Source: Cupriavidus sp. YR651 (GTDB lineage: Bacteria; Pseudomonadota; Gammaproteobacteria; Burkholderiales; Burkholderiaceae). From it: a DNA stretch of 64,000 bases. The first letter of the stretch is position 1. Every line of letters starts with the position of its first letter. The stretch spans positions 62,001-126,000 of the forward strand of contig NZ_FMYZ01000014.1 of the NCBI RefSeq assembly GCF_900101625.1, read 5' to 3'. Shown here one piece after another: positions 56,004 through 64,000 of the stretch. The translations under genes and the position numbers were made by a program. Below the pieces are notes generated by a model that was not told the DNA's origin, did not search any database, and worked only from the letters and a program-made list of their open reading frames with translations.

Positions 56004-56899
56004 TTGTCGCCTCCCTGTTGCCAGGCGCGCCGCTGCAGCCCGAAGTAGGAAAACAGGATGGCTGCCAGCAGGAAGGGCACCATCATCGTGGCCAGCGCCG
56101 CGCCTTCGCCCAGCGAACCGCCCGGGATCGCGCGCTGGAAGGACAGCGTGGCCATCAGGTGCGTGGCATTAAGCGGGCCGCCGCGCGTGAGCACGTAGAT
56201 CAGCTGGAAGTCCGTGAAGGTGAACAGCACGGAGAACGTCATCACCACCGCGATGATCGGCGTCAGCAGCGGCAGGGTGACATAGCGGAACTGCTGCCAC
56301 GGCGTGACGCCGTCGATCGAGGCCGCCTCGTACAGCGTCGGCGAAATGGTCTGCAGGCCGGCCAGCAGCGAGATGGCGACAAACGGTATGCCGCGCCAGA
56401 CGTTGGCCGCGATGGTGGAAAAGCGCGCCAGCCAGGGGTCGCCGAGGAAATCGATATAGCGATCGATCAGCCCGAGCTTGACCAGCGTCCAGCTGATGAT
56501 CGAGAACTGCGCGTCATAGATCCACCAGAACGCCAGCGCCGACAGCGCCGTGGGCACGATCCACGGCAGCAGTACCACCGCGCGGAAGAACGACTGGAAC
56601 GGCAGGTTCCGGTTGAGCAGCAGCGCCAGCCAGAGTCCAAACACGAACTTCAGCACGCTGGCCAGCAGCGTATAGAAGATCGTATTGAACAGCGCCAGTT
56701 GCGTCAGCGAATCGCCGGCCAGATAGCTGAAGTTGGACAGGCCGATCCATTCGCCGATGCGGCCGATCTTGGTGTCGGTGAATCCCAGCCAGACGCCGAG
56801 CCCGAGCGGATACGTCAGGAAGACCAGCAGCAACAGCGCGGTGGGCAGCATGAACAGCAACCCGAGCGCATGACGGTTGTTTGACAGGCGGGACAGCAT
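56000..56899 (-). CDS. Sugar ABC transporter permease (MalF/UgpA-like)
   Basis: 299 residues from the ATG at 56899 (CCAGGAGCCTC upstream). CUT1-family permease with LFMLPTALLLLVFLTYPLGL and the EAA loop LYEAASIDGVTPWQQFRYVT. A longer frame to 57028 would run through the 33-bp MITE relic and is rejected. It forms the membrane pore with the MalG-like partner. Confidence 0.94.
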   Translation of the reverse strand: MLSRLSNNRHALGLLFMLPTALLLLVFLTYPLGLGVWLGFTDTKIGRIGEWIGLSNFSYLAGDSLTQLALFNTIFYTLLASVLKFVFGLWLALLLNRNLPFQSFFRAVVLLPWIVPTALSALAFWWIYDAQFSIISWTLVKLGLIDRYIDFLGDPWLARFSTIAANVWRGIPFVAISLLAGLQTISPTLYEAASIDGVTPWQQFRYVTLPLLTPIIAVVMTFSVLFTFTDFQLIYVLTRGGPLNATHLMATLSFQRAIPGGSLGEGAALATMMVPFLLAAILFSYFGLQRRAWQQGGDK

Positions 56900-56958
56900 G
56901 AGGCTCCTGGTCGACTGCCGCTGCGGCGTGGGCGCCGCAGCGGTTCCTGCATGACTAA

Positions 56959-56991
56959 GAGGTTGCTTCAGGATCTTTTTTAAACGACCTC
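56959..56991. mobile_element. 33-bp relic of the same MITE family
   Basis: Starts GAGGTTGCTTC and ends GATCTTTTTTAAACGACCTC, the same 20-base end (one mismatch) as the 112-bp element at 33346-33457. It is flanked by TAA at 56956-56958 and 56992-56994, a TNA duplication. It lies between the binding-protein and permease genes; its last base contributes to the binding-protein TAG stop. Confidence 0.65.
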
Positions 56992-58313
56992 TAAGCTTTG
57001 TAGTAGCGCTCGGCGCGTTGCGCGGCACGTGCGGCGGCTTCCTTCGGCGTCTTCGCGCCGCTGGCTGCCTCGGCCACCATGTCGAGCACGATGTAGTCGG
57101 CCATCGCCGCTGCCGACGCCGTGCCGAGCGGGCCGGCGTGGCCGTTGTCGAGCATCAGCGAGGCCGCGTCGCGATAGACCGTGTGCTTGGGATCGGCCGT
57201 CCAGATCGGGTTCGACTCGTAGGCCTTCAGCGGCTGGCTGACATAGCCGATGGCGGCCTCCATCCACGGGTTGTACTGCTCCGGCTCCATCATGAACTGC
57301 AGGTAAGCCTTGGCCGCGTTCGGAAACTTCGAATACTTGAACACCATCATCTGCGTGATCTGCATCAGCTCGGTGGGCTTGCCGCTGGTGCCGACAGGGA
57401 AGTGCGCGTGCTGGATATCGCGCGCCATCTCCTGCATCTTGGGCTCCTTCGAATTCTTGGCCGCGTAGTAGACCGAGATGCCATTGGCGGTCAGGCTGAG
57501 CTGGCCGTCGAGGAAGGCCTTGTTGTTCGACGGATCCTGCCAGGACAGGGTGCCCGGCACGAACGTGGCATAGAGCTGCTTGGCGTACTCCAGCGCGGCC
57601 CAGGTCTCCGGCGAATTGACCACGACTTTGCCCTTGGCGTCGACCAGCATGCCGCCGTGCGACCAGAGCAGCCAGTGCGCCCAGTTGTTGCCGTCGCCCA
57701 CGGCCTTGCCCAGCGCGAAGCCAGGGGGCGTGTTCTTGGCCTTGAGCGCCTGGCACAGCTTGAGGAAGCCAGCGGTGTCCTTGGGGATGGCGTCGAAGCC
57801 TGCGGCCTTGACGTGGCTCTCGCGATAGACCAGCGCGTTGCCGACCACGCCCAGCGGCAGCGCAATCCATTTGCCGCTGTGCATGCCGTATTTCTTGCAC
57901 ACGTCGTACCAGCCGCCGTACTTGCCACCGAGGTAATTGGCCAGGTCGGACAGGTCGACCAGCTTGTCGGGGTACTGCTGCGGATCATCGAACCAGCCCA
58001 GGATGATGTCCGGCCCGGTGCCGACGCTGGCCGCGACGGCGGCCTTGGGGCGGACATCTTCCCAGCCTTCGTTGTCGACGCGCACCTCGACGCCCGTCAG
58101 CTCGGAGAACTTCTTCGTATTGGCATTCCACAGATCTTCATCGCCCTGCACGAACCGCTTCCACCGCAGCACGCGCAGCTTGGCGCCGGCTTCGGGCTTG
58201 TATTGCAGGGCAGCCGGTGCGGCGAAGGCATTGCCGCCCAGCGCCGTGGTGGCAGCGACCGCTGCCGTGGATACCAGGAAATCGCGTCTCGTGATGTTGC
58301 TGGGGGTGCTCAT
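56991..58313 (-). CDS. Sugar ABC transporter extracellular solute-binding protein
   Basis: 440 residues. N-terminus MSTPSNITRRDFLVSTAAVA is a twin-arginine-type signal. The mature part is an SBP_bac_1 binder: LRVLRWKRFVQGDEDLWNAN, GTGPDIILGWFDDPQQYPDK and FPVGTSGKPTELMQITQMMV. It delivers the sugar or sugar-derived solute to the two permeases. The stop codon is TAG, formed at the edge of the inserted MITE relic; the natural C-terminus seems unchanged. Confidence 0.94.
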   Translation of the reverse strand: MSTPSNITRRDFLVSTAAVAATTALGGNAFAAPAALQYKPEAGAKLRVLRWKRFVQGDEDLWNANTKKFSELTGVEVRVDNEGWEDVRPKAAVAASVGTGPDIILGWFDDPQQYPDKLVDLSDLANYLGGKYGGWYDVCKKYGMHSGKWIALPLGVVGNALVYRESHVKAAGFDAIPKDTAGFLKLCQALKAKNTPPGFALGKAVGDGNNWAHWLLWSHGGMLVDAKGKVVVNSPETWAALEYAKQLYATFVPGTLSWQDPSNNKAFLDGQLSLTANGISVYYAAKNSKEPKMQEMARDIQHAHFPVGTSGKPTELMQITQMMVFKYSKFPNAAKAYLQFMMEPEQYNPWMEAAIGYVSQPLKAYESNPIWTADPKHTVYRDAASLMLDNGHAGPLGTASAAAMADYIVLDMVAEAASGAKTPKEAAARAAQRAERYYKA

Positions 58314-58370
58314 CGCTTCGTCTCCTCCATGGTCATGGGTGGTGCCGCCGTACTGGTCCTGCTGTTGTTG

Positions 58371-59459
58371 TCAATGCCGGGGAAGGGCCTGTCCGGATTC
58401 GGCGTCGAACAGGTGGGTGTGCTGGTGATCCGGCACCAGGTGCAACGCCTCGCCCGCCGCGAAGTCGTGGCGCTCCCGGAAGACCGAGATGAACTCGGTT
58501 TCGCCGAAACGCGAATACACCTCGGTATTGGCGCCGGTCGGCTCCACCACCGAAACGCTGGTCGGAAAGCCCTGGCCGGGCGCGCCATAGCCGAGATGTT
58601 CGGGCCGCACGCCGTAGATCACGCGCTGGCCGTCCGTGCCCGCATCGGCGCCAAGGCGCGTCGGCGGCGGCAGGCGCGTGCCGTCGGCAAACTCCACCGT
58701 GGCCTGCCCGTTCTGGCGGCGCAACGTGCCGGGGATGAAGTTCATCGCCGGAGACCCGATAAAGCCCGCCACGAACAGGTTGTCCGGATGGTCATAGAGG
58801 TCGAGGGGTCGGCCACGCTGTTCCACGCGGCCGTCGCGCATCACGACGATCTGGTCCGCCATGGTCATGGCTTCAATCTGGTCGTGCGTGACATAGACCG
58901 AAGTCGTACGAAGCCGCTGATGCAGCTCCTTGATCTCGGCGCGCATCTGCACGCGTAGCTTGGCGTCGAGGTTGGACAGCGGTTCGTCAAAGAGGAAAAC
59001 CTGCGGGTCCCGCACGATCGCGCGCCCCATGGCCACGCGCTGCCGCTGGCCACCGGAGAGTTGTCTCGGGTATCGATCCAGCAACTGGCCGAGGCCCAGG
59101 ATGCTTGACGCCTTGTCCACCTTCTGCCGGATCGCTTCCTTGGGCATGCCCGCAAGCTTGAGCGAAAAAGCCATGTTGTCGTACACGGACATGTGCGGGT
59201 AGAGCGCGTAGTTCTGGAACACCATCGCGATGTCGCGCTCCTTGGGCGGCAGCTGGTTAACCACGCGGTCGCCAATCAGGATATCGCCCGCGGTGATTTC
59301 CTCCAGGCCGGCCAGCATGCGCAGCAGCGTGGATTTTCCGCAGCCGGACGGGCCGACGAGCACCGTGAACTGGCCATCCGCGATATCGATGTCCACGCCA
59401 CGAATGACCTGCGTGCCGCCAAAAGATTTTTCCACTGCGCGAATCTGTACCGATGCCAT
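58371..59459 (-). CDS. Sugar ABC transporter ATP-binding protein (UgpC/MalK-like)
   Basis: 362 residues. ABC ATPase with Walker A GPSGCGKST, signature LSGGQRQRVAMGRAI, Walker B FLFDEPLSNLD, H-loop THDQIEAMT, then the C-terminal TOBE/MalK regulatory domain (about 235-360). CUT1 ATPase that powers the importer. Second gene of the operon, 66 bp after the dehydratase. Confidence 0.96.
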   Translation of the reverse strand: MASVQIRAVEKSFGGTQVIRGVDIDIADGQFTVLVGPSGCGKSTLLRMLAGLEEITAGDILIGDRVVNQLPPKERDIAMVFQNYALYPHMSVYDNMAFSLKLAGMPKEAIRQKVDKASSILGLGQLLDRYPRQLSGGQRQRVAMGRAIVRDPQVFLFDEPLSNLDAKLRVQMRAEIKELHQRLRTTSVYVTHDQIEAMTMADQIVVMRDGRVEQRGRPLDLYDHPDNLFVAGFIGSPAMNFIPGTLRRQNGQATVEFADGTRLPPPTRLGADAGTDGQRVIYGVRPEHLGYGAPGQGFPTSVSVVEPTGANTEVYSRFGETEFISVFRERHDFAAGEALHLVPDHQHTHLFDAESGQALPRH

Positions 59460-59525
59460 GCGTCGCGTCTCCTTGTGTCGCGCACCGCGCCGGACGGGCG
59501 GTGTTGTCGGGCTTCTTCCCGTCGT

Positions 59526-61265
59526 TCAGTGGTTGTCTTTCGGCACGCCGGCACCGCTCTTGCCGACCAGGAAATCGAGATCGGCGCCACGGTTAGCCTG
59601 CTGCACGTGATCAAAATAGAGCCGGGTCCAGCCGCGCTCCATCGGCGGTTCAGGGGGCTGCCAGGCGGCGCGCCGGCGGGCGAGTTCCTCGTCGGCGACA
59701 TGCAGATGCAGCTTGCGGGCCTCCACATCGAGCTCCACCATGTCTCCGTCCTTCACCAGTGCCAGCGGACCGCCGGCGGCCGCCTCGGGCGCCACGTGCA
59801 GCACTACCGTGCCATAGGCGGTGCCGCTCATGCGTGCGTCCGATATGCGCACCATGTCGGTAATGCCCTTGCGCAGCAGCTTGGGCGGCAGCGGCATATT
59901 GCCGGCCTCGGCCATGCCCGGGTAGCCGCGCGGGCCGCAGTTCTTCAGCACCAGCACGCAGGTTTCGTCGACATCGAGGGACTCGTCGTCAAGCCGCGCG
60001 TGCATGTGTTCGCTGTCTTCGAACACCACGGCACGCCCGGTGTGCCTGAGCAGCGCCGGGGTCGCGGCCGAAGGCTTGATGACCGCGCCATCCGGGCACA
60101 GATTGCCGTACAGCACGGCGATGCCCGCGCCGGGCTTGAAGGGCGCATCGAACGCGTGGATGACCTCGCGGTTCCAGTTGGGCGCATCCTTGCAGTTATC
60201 CCAGAGCGTCTTGCCGTTGACCGTCAGCGCATCGCGCGCCAGCACGGGCCCAAGCTCGCGGATCACCGCCGGCAGGCCGCCCGCATAGTAAAAGTCCTCC
60301 ATCAGGTGGCGGCCAGATGGCTGAAGATCGAGCAGGCAGGGCAGGGCGTGGCCGAGCTTGTCCCAGTCGTCGAGGTTCAGTTCCACGCCGATGCGCCCGG
60401 CGATGGCCAGCAGATGGATCACCGCGTTGGTCGAGCCCCCGATCGCGGCGTTGACCTTGATCGCGTTCTCGAAAGCATCGCGGGTCAGGATCTTCGACAT
60501 CACGAGGTTGTCCTTGACCATCTGCACGATGCGCCGTCCCGATGCGCGGGCGAGGATGTTGCGGCGGCCGTCCACGGCGGGAATCGCCGCGTTGCCCGGC
60601 AGGCTCATGCCGAGCGATTCGACCATGCAGGCCATGGTGGAAGCGGTGCCCATCGTCATGCAATGGCCGTGCGACCGGTGCATGCAGCTTTCCGCCTCGA
60701 AGAAGTCTTCCTGCGACATATGGCCGGCGCGGACTTCCTCCGACATCTTCCACACGTCGGTGCCCGAGCCCAGCTCCTGCCCGCGAAACTTGCCGCTCAG
60801 CATGGGGCCGCCGGAGACGCCGATGGCTGGCAGGTCGCACGAGGCGGCGCCCATCATCAGCGCCGGCGTGGTCTTGTCGCAGCCCATCAGCAGCACCACG
60901 CCATCGATGGGATTGCCTCGGATCGACTCCTCCACGTCCATGCTGGCCAGGTTGCGGAACAGCATGGCAGTCGGGCGCAGCAGGGTTTCCCCGAGCGACA
61001 TGACGGGGAATTCCAGCGGAAACCCGCCAGCCTCCCACACGCCTGTCTTGACCTGCTCGGCCAGCGTGCGGAAATGCGAATTACAGGGGGTGAGTTCGGA
61101 ATAGGTATTGCAGATGCCGATGACCGGACGGCCGTCGAACTGGTCGTGCGGAATCCCGCGATTCTTCAGCCACGAGCGGTAGATGAACCCGTCGCGGTCG
61201 AGCCGGCCGAACCAGGCCTGGCTGCGGCGCCTGGGCGGATTCAGCGGATTGTCGTCGTCGTTCAC
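59526..61265 (-). CDS. IlvD/EDD-family sugar-acid dehydratase (arabinonate/xylonate dehydratase-like)
   Basis: 579 residues from a GTG at 61265 behind CAGGAGACCCGA. Iron-sulfur dehydratase with the cysteines in GICNTYSELTPCNSH, LLMGCDKTTPA and SHGHCMTMGTASTMA. The wording (GGFPLEFPVMSLGE, NAAIPAVDGRRNILARASGR) is that of L-arabinonate and D-xylonate dehydratases rather than the branched-chain IlvD. It converts an aldonate to a 2-keto-3-deoxy acid. Operon with the sugar ABC importer argues that the pathway takes up a pentose or pentonate. Other steps are not in the window. Confidence 0.9.
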   Translation of the reverse strand: MNDDDNPLNPPRRRSQAWFGRLDRDGFIYRSWLKNRGIPHDQFDGRPVIGICNTYSELTPCNSHFRTLAEQVKTGVWEAGGFPLEFPVMSLGETLLRPTAMLFRNLASMDVEESIRGNPIDGVVLLMGCDKTTPALMMGAASCDLPAIGVSGGPMLSGKFRGQELGSGTDVWKMSEEVRAGHMSQEDFFEAESCMHRSHGHCMTMGTASTMACMVESLGMSLPGNAAIPAVDGRRNILARASGRRIVQMVKDNLVMSKILTRDAFENAIKVNAAIGGSTNAVIHLLAIAGRIGVELNLDDWDKLGHALPCLLDLQPSGRHLMEDFYYAGGLPAVIRELGPVLARDALTVNGKTLWDNCKDAPNWNREVIHAFDAPFKPGAGIAVLYGNLCPDGAVIKPSAATPALLRHTGRAVVFEDSEHMHARLDDESLDVDETCVLVLKNCGPRGYPGMAEAGNMPLPPKLLRKGITDMVRISDARMSGTAYGTVVLHVAPEAAAGGPLALVKDGDMVELDVEARKLHLHVADEELARRRAAWQPPEPPMERGWTRLYFDHVQQANRGADLDFLVGKSGAGVPKDNH

Positions 61266-61384
61266 TCGGGTCTCCTGCGTTCTGCTTCTTGTAGGGGTGC
61301 AGATCCGGATGCCCGCGACCACACTGCCGCGCCGCACGCATGCCGAGTCAACGCAGTCTAGGTCAGCCCTCCCAACAGGTAAAC

Positions 61385-61395
61385 TGGTATTACCA
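61385..61395. promoter_or_regulatory. Candidate GntR-type operator TGGTA-T-TACCA
   Basis: A perfect 11-bp palindrome of the TGGTNNNACCA class used by FadR-subfamily GntR regulators of sugar acids, 120 bp before the dehydratase start and flanked by GGTAAA/TTTACC arms (61378-61413). The 283-bp gap 61266-61548 holds this site and no gene. Confidence 0.6.
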
Positions 61396-61548
61396 ATATC
61401 CAGTATTTACCCGTATGCCGAAGCCCCCGTATCCGGCTATCGAAACGCCGGCCCGATCGGGATTCTTGTGCGGAATGGGGGCTTTGAAGCGGGCAGGGCG
61501 GTCGCGGTGAGCGGAGGGCGGCCCTGCCGGAAGGCCTTTGTCGTGTCG

Positions 61549-62643
61549 TCATGGCCGGCTGACAAGCAAGGCGGTCGGATCGATGTCTTTCAGGGAGGGG
61601 CGGCCCATGAGCGCCATGGCGACCTCCAGCTCGGTCTGCAGGAGCGTCAGCATATGCGCCACGCCGGGCATGCCGCCCACGGCCAGGGCATGAAGGACAG
61701 GCTGCCCGATCAGGACGGCAGCGGCGCCCGACGCCATCGCCTTGACGATATCCGTGCCGCGTCGGACGCCACCATCGAGCAAGACCGGTACGGCGCCGGC
61801 CACCGCGGTCGCTATTGCGGGCAGCACATCGATCGTCGCTGGCACGGTGTCCAGCACGCGGCCACCATGATTGGACACGATGATCCCGGCCACGCCAGAC
61901 TGGAGCGCCGGGCCCACATCCAGCGGATTGAGCAAGCCCTTGACGAGGACCGGCAACGACGTCCGCTTGCAAAGCGACTCGATATCGGCCCATGTCGGGC
62001 ACCGATCCAGCATGCCCTGGAATACCGGGCTGCCGTAACGCGCGGTGACCGGTGCGTGTGGCGGGAATCCCGCCAGATTGACGGGCCGCACGCCGTCAGG
62101 CAGTCGGAACCCCGCGCGCTGCTCCCTATTGCGCACGCCGCTCACCACGGCATCGATCGTCACCACGATGGCCTTGTAGTCTGCCTGCTCGGCCCTTCGC
62201 ACCAGCGTTAGCGTCTCTTCATCGCGCGGCTGGAAATAGAGCTGAAACCATAGCGGCGTGGTGGACGCACGCGCGACCTCTTCGAGCGTCACGCTCGCCT
62301 GCGTGCTCACCGTCATCCAGGTGCGCGTCAGGGAAGCCGCCTGCACGGTGGCGATTTCCCCGTCCGGATGCACAAGCTTGTGGCTGGCCGTGGGTGCGAT
62401 CAGGATCGGATAGTCGAGCGATTCCCCAAGCAGCGTGCTGCGGGCAGATGCGCGCGACATATCGACCATGGCGCGCGGCATCAGGCGCAGGCGCTCGAAC
62501 GCGGCGCAATTCTCGCGCTGCGTGATGCCATCCGCGGCGGCGCCGGCGAGATATGCCCGGATCGCGGGATCGACGCGTTCGTGAAATCGCCGCTCGTAGT
62601 CGAGCAGCGAGACGGTATCGGGTGGAATCTGCGACCCGCTCAC
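61549..62643 (-). CDS. FMN-dependent alpha-hydroxy-acid oxidase/dehydrogenase
   Basis: 364 residues. TIM-barrel flavoenzyme of the lactate/glycolate oxidase family. It shows LIAPTASHKLVHPDGE, the active-site SNHGGRVLD and FMN-site LPVLVKGLLNPLDV and VLLDGGVRRGTDIVKAMASG, all complete. It oxidises an (S)-2-hydroxy acid to the 2-oxo acid. Its start overlaps the stop of the PiuC-type gene (ATGA), an unusual partner. The ligand is unknown. Confidence 0.9.
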   Translation of the reverse strand: MSGSQIPPDTVSLLDYERRFHERVDPAIRAYLAGAAADGITQRENCAAFERLRLMPRAMVDMSRASARSTLLGESLDYPILIAPTASHKLVHPDGEIATVQAASLTRTWMTVSTQASVTLEEVARASTTPLWFQLYFQPRDEETLTLVRRAEQADYKAIVVTIDAVVSGVRNREQRAGFRLPDGVRPVNLAGFPPHAPVTARYGSPVFQGMLDRCPTWADIESLCKRTSLPVLVKGLLNPLDVGPALQSGVAGIIVSNHGGRVLDTVPATIDVLPAIATAVAGAVPVLLDGGVRRGTDIVKAMASGAAAVLIGQPVLHALAVGGMPGVAHMLTLLQTELEVAMALMGRPSLKDIDPTALLVSRP

Positions 62644-63326
62644 AGCACGGCCCAGCGCCTGAGAAGATTGTGATAGTGGTTCACGAGCGAGAGCACCACG
62701 TCCTGATCGTCGCCCAGCTGCTTCCGGATATCCATGATCGCCAGGTCCAGCTCGTACAGCGTGCTTCTCTCGCCATGGTCCTTGACCATCGATTGCGCCC
62801 AGAAGAACGACGCCCAGCGCGCGCCTCTTGTGATGGGGGTGACTGCGTGCAGCGACGACGCGGGATAGACCGCCAAATGTCCGGCTGGCAACTTCACCGT
62901 GTGCGATCCGTAGAGATCCTTGATGACGAGCTCGCCACCATCGTACTCATCGGGATCGGAGAGAAACAACGTGCTGGAGACGTCGGCGCGAATGCGCATG
63001 CCGCCTGTGCCCGGCACGGTGCGGATGGCGTTGTCGACATGGATTCCGAACGTCATCTCGTTCTCGTACCGATTGAACATCGGCGGCAGCACGCGCAACG
63101 GCAGCGCAGCGGAGTGGTAGTTTGGGTTTTTGCCCAGGGCCGTCAGTACGAAGTCGCCCAGTTCGCGGGCTTCGTCGCTGTCGACGGGGATTTGCAGATT
63201 GTGCTTGGACTTGGCGGCGAGGTCGCCGGCGGTGACGCGACCGTCCACCCATGGCGAGCGCTCCAGGCGCTCTCGGCAATATTTGACCTCGGTGGAGGTC
63301 AGCACATCGGGAATCTGAACAAGCAT
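62640..63326 (-). CDS. piuC: PiuC-type Fe(II)/2-oxoglutarate-dependent hydroxylase (PKHD type)
   Basis: 228 residues from the ATG at 63326, where the family N-terminus (MLVQIPDVL) begins; 63368 gives 14 extra residues. Non-haem Fe(II) ligands are visible in FGIHVDNAIR (His, Asp) and SSLHAVTPITRGAR (His and 2OG-binding Arg). PiuC genes normally sit beside TonB-dependent siderophore receptors, as here, and are iron-regulated in the family. The substrate is not established. Confidence 0.94.
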   Translation of the reverse strand: MLVQIPDVLTSTEVKYCRERLERSPWVDGRVTAGDLAAKSKHNLQIPVDSDEARELGDFVLTALGKNPNYHSAALPLRVLPPMFNRYENEMTFGIHVDNAIRTVPGTGGMRIRADVSSTLFLSDPDEYDGGELVIKDLYGSHTVKLPAGHLAVYPASSLHAVTPITRGARWASFFWAQSMVKDHGERSTLYELDLAIMDIRKQLGDDQDVVLSLVNHYHNLLRRWAVL

Positions 63327-63428
63327 GGCGTGATGGGAGTTGAGGAGTCGGAATGCGGCGGGAGCCATATCGCACCGGTCCGCCGCCCGAGGAAGGAGCC
63401 AGCGCCGCAGCGCTGGCTTGCCTGTGGA

Positions 63429-64000
63429 TCAGAAGGTCATGCCAACGTTCAGCAGGAACGTCCTGCGCGAAGTCGGCGCTGCGCGTGATGCGTTGAACGA
63501 CGACTGATAGTTCACGTGATTCGTGAGGTTGTAGCCGTTCAGGGAGATGCGGTACTTGCCCTGCTTGTAGGCGATCATTGCGTCCAGCGAGAAGTTGTCC
63601 GGAATCTGTGCGGTATTCGCCGAATCCGCCCAGTATCCCGTGGCGTACTGCAGGCCGCCGCCGATACTCAACCGACCCGGGACGGGTACGATCGAATGGG
63701 GGATGTCGTAGGCGGTCCACAGCGTCACGTTGTGGCGCGATACGCCCGGTGCCGCGTTGCCGACTATGGAAGCGGTGTTGGCCGACGTGATCTCGCCGTT
63801 CAGATAGGCATAGGCAAGGTTGGCGGTCCAGCCGCCAACGATTCGCCCGCTCAAACCGAGTTCCAGGCCGCGGATACGGCGGCCTTCGCCGGAGTCGGTG
63901 AAGCCGTTGACGATATCGCCGGTGGTCGGATCGACCGTATAGGCGTTGTACTTCTTGGTCTGGAACAACGCGCCGGTGACACCCAGACGCTTCTCCAGGA
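63429..64000 (-). CDS. TonB-dependent siderophore receptor, 3' part (5' end outside window)
   Basis: The last 190 residues of an outer-membrane beta-barrel: LEKRLGVTGALFQTKKYNAY, GLELGLSGRIVGGWTANLAY and the C-terminal ISLNGYNLTNHVNYQSSF, ending in a Phe (VGMTF), as expected for BAM-assembled barrels. The frame is open to the window edge. With piuC 102 bp downstream it forms the usual iron-uptake pair (fiu/piuA-like). A PiuA-type receptor is likely. Confidence 0.92.
   Translation of the reverse strand, partial: LEKRLGVTGALFQTKKYNAYTVDPTTGDIVNGFTDSGEGRRIRGLELGLSGRIVGGWTANLAYAYLNGEITSANTASIVGNAAPGVSRHNVTLWTAYDIPHSIVPVPGRLSIGGGLQYATGYWADSANTAQIPDNFSLDAMIAYKQGKYRISLNGYNLTNHVNYQSSFNASRAAPTSRRTFLLNVGMTF

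Noticed and set aside
59193..61361. A 722-codon plus-strand frame opposite the ATPase and dehydratase genes
   Set aside because: Shadow frame; the opposite strand has complete Walker and Fe-S motifs.

Overview
The window is GC-rich (roughly two-thirds G+C by eye) chromosomal DNA from a beta-proteobacterium of the Burkholderiaceae, most likely Cupriavidus or a close Ralstonia relative. The reasons are the gene complement (Bug/TctC periplasmic binder, long Burkholderiales-type UvrA, homodimeric AceE paralog, BvgS-type hybrid kinase, orphan DUF3701-type tyrosine recombinase) and the codon use. This is inference from gene content; I could run no search. I found no rRNA, tRNA, CRISPR array or complete IS.

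Layout. 1-9.5 kb: 3' end of a UvrA-type excinuclease, a TTC38-like TPR protein, an HxlR regulator, a small lipoprotein, a deletion scar that fuses the 3' halves of a divergent SDR/LysR pair, a 14-TM-type MFS exporter, a BON-domain protein and an exported protein. 9.5-19 kb: a ferritin-like small protein, an orphan AbiEi antitoxin with a repeat-rich upstream region, an HpaI-type aldolase, a stand-alone pyruvate dehydrogenase E1 divergent from soxR, a Bug-type solute binder and serA. 19-28 kb: an exported gluconolactonase, a PHP-domain lipoprotein, and a nodT-emrA-emrB-marR multidrug efflux operon with two matching palindromes upstream. 27-35 kb: a response regulator with a degenerate receiver pocket, divergent from a BvgS-like hybrid kinase, then a 112-bp MITE-like element and an MltF-like lytic transglycosylase.

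35-42 kb: an orphan tyrosine recombinase preceded by a Xer/dif-like palindrome (a second copy lies near 41.08 kb), a gntR-SBP-permease-permease-ATPase amino-acid importer operon read on the minus strand, and a 12-TM MFS transporter.

42.6-54.9 kb is the most unusual part: a transmembrane TIR protein with a periplasmic cysteine domain, a lysozyme/pesticin-fold muramidase, an alpha/beta-hydrolase-CHAT protease fusion, a second CHAT protease with helical repeats, and a SLOG-like nucleotide-sensor protein, all on the plus strand. They are followed by an unknown minus-strand protein and a metzincin-like protein with QExxH in place of HExxH. I read this as a candidate conflict or programmed-death module (inference).

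55-64 kb: a minus-strand sugar ABC importer operon headed by an IlvD/EDD-family sugar-acid dehydratase with a GntR-type palindrome upstream, an FMN alpha-hydroxy-acid oxidase overlapping a PiuC-type Fe(II) dioxygenase, and the 3' end of a TonB-dependent receptor that runs off the window. A 33-bp relic of the same MITE family sits between two genes of the sugar ABC operon.
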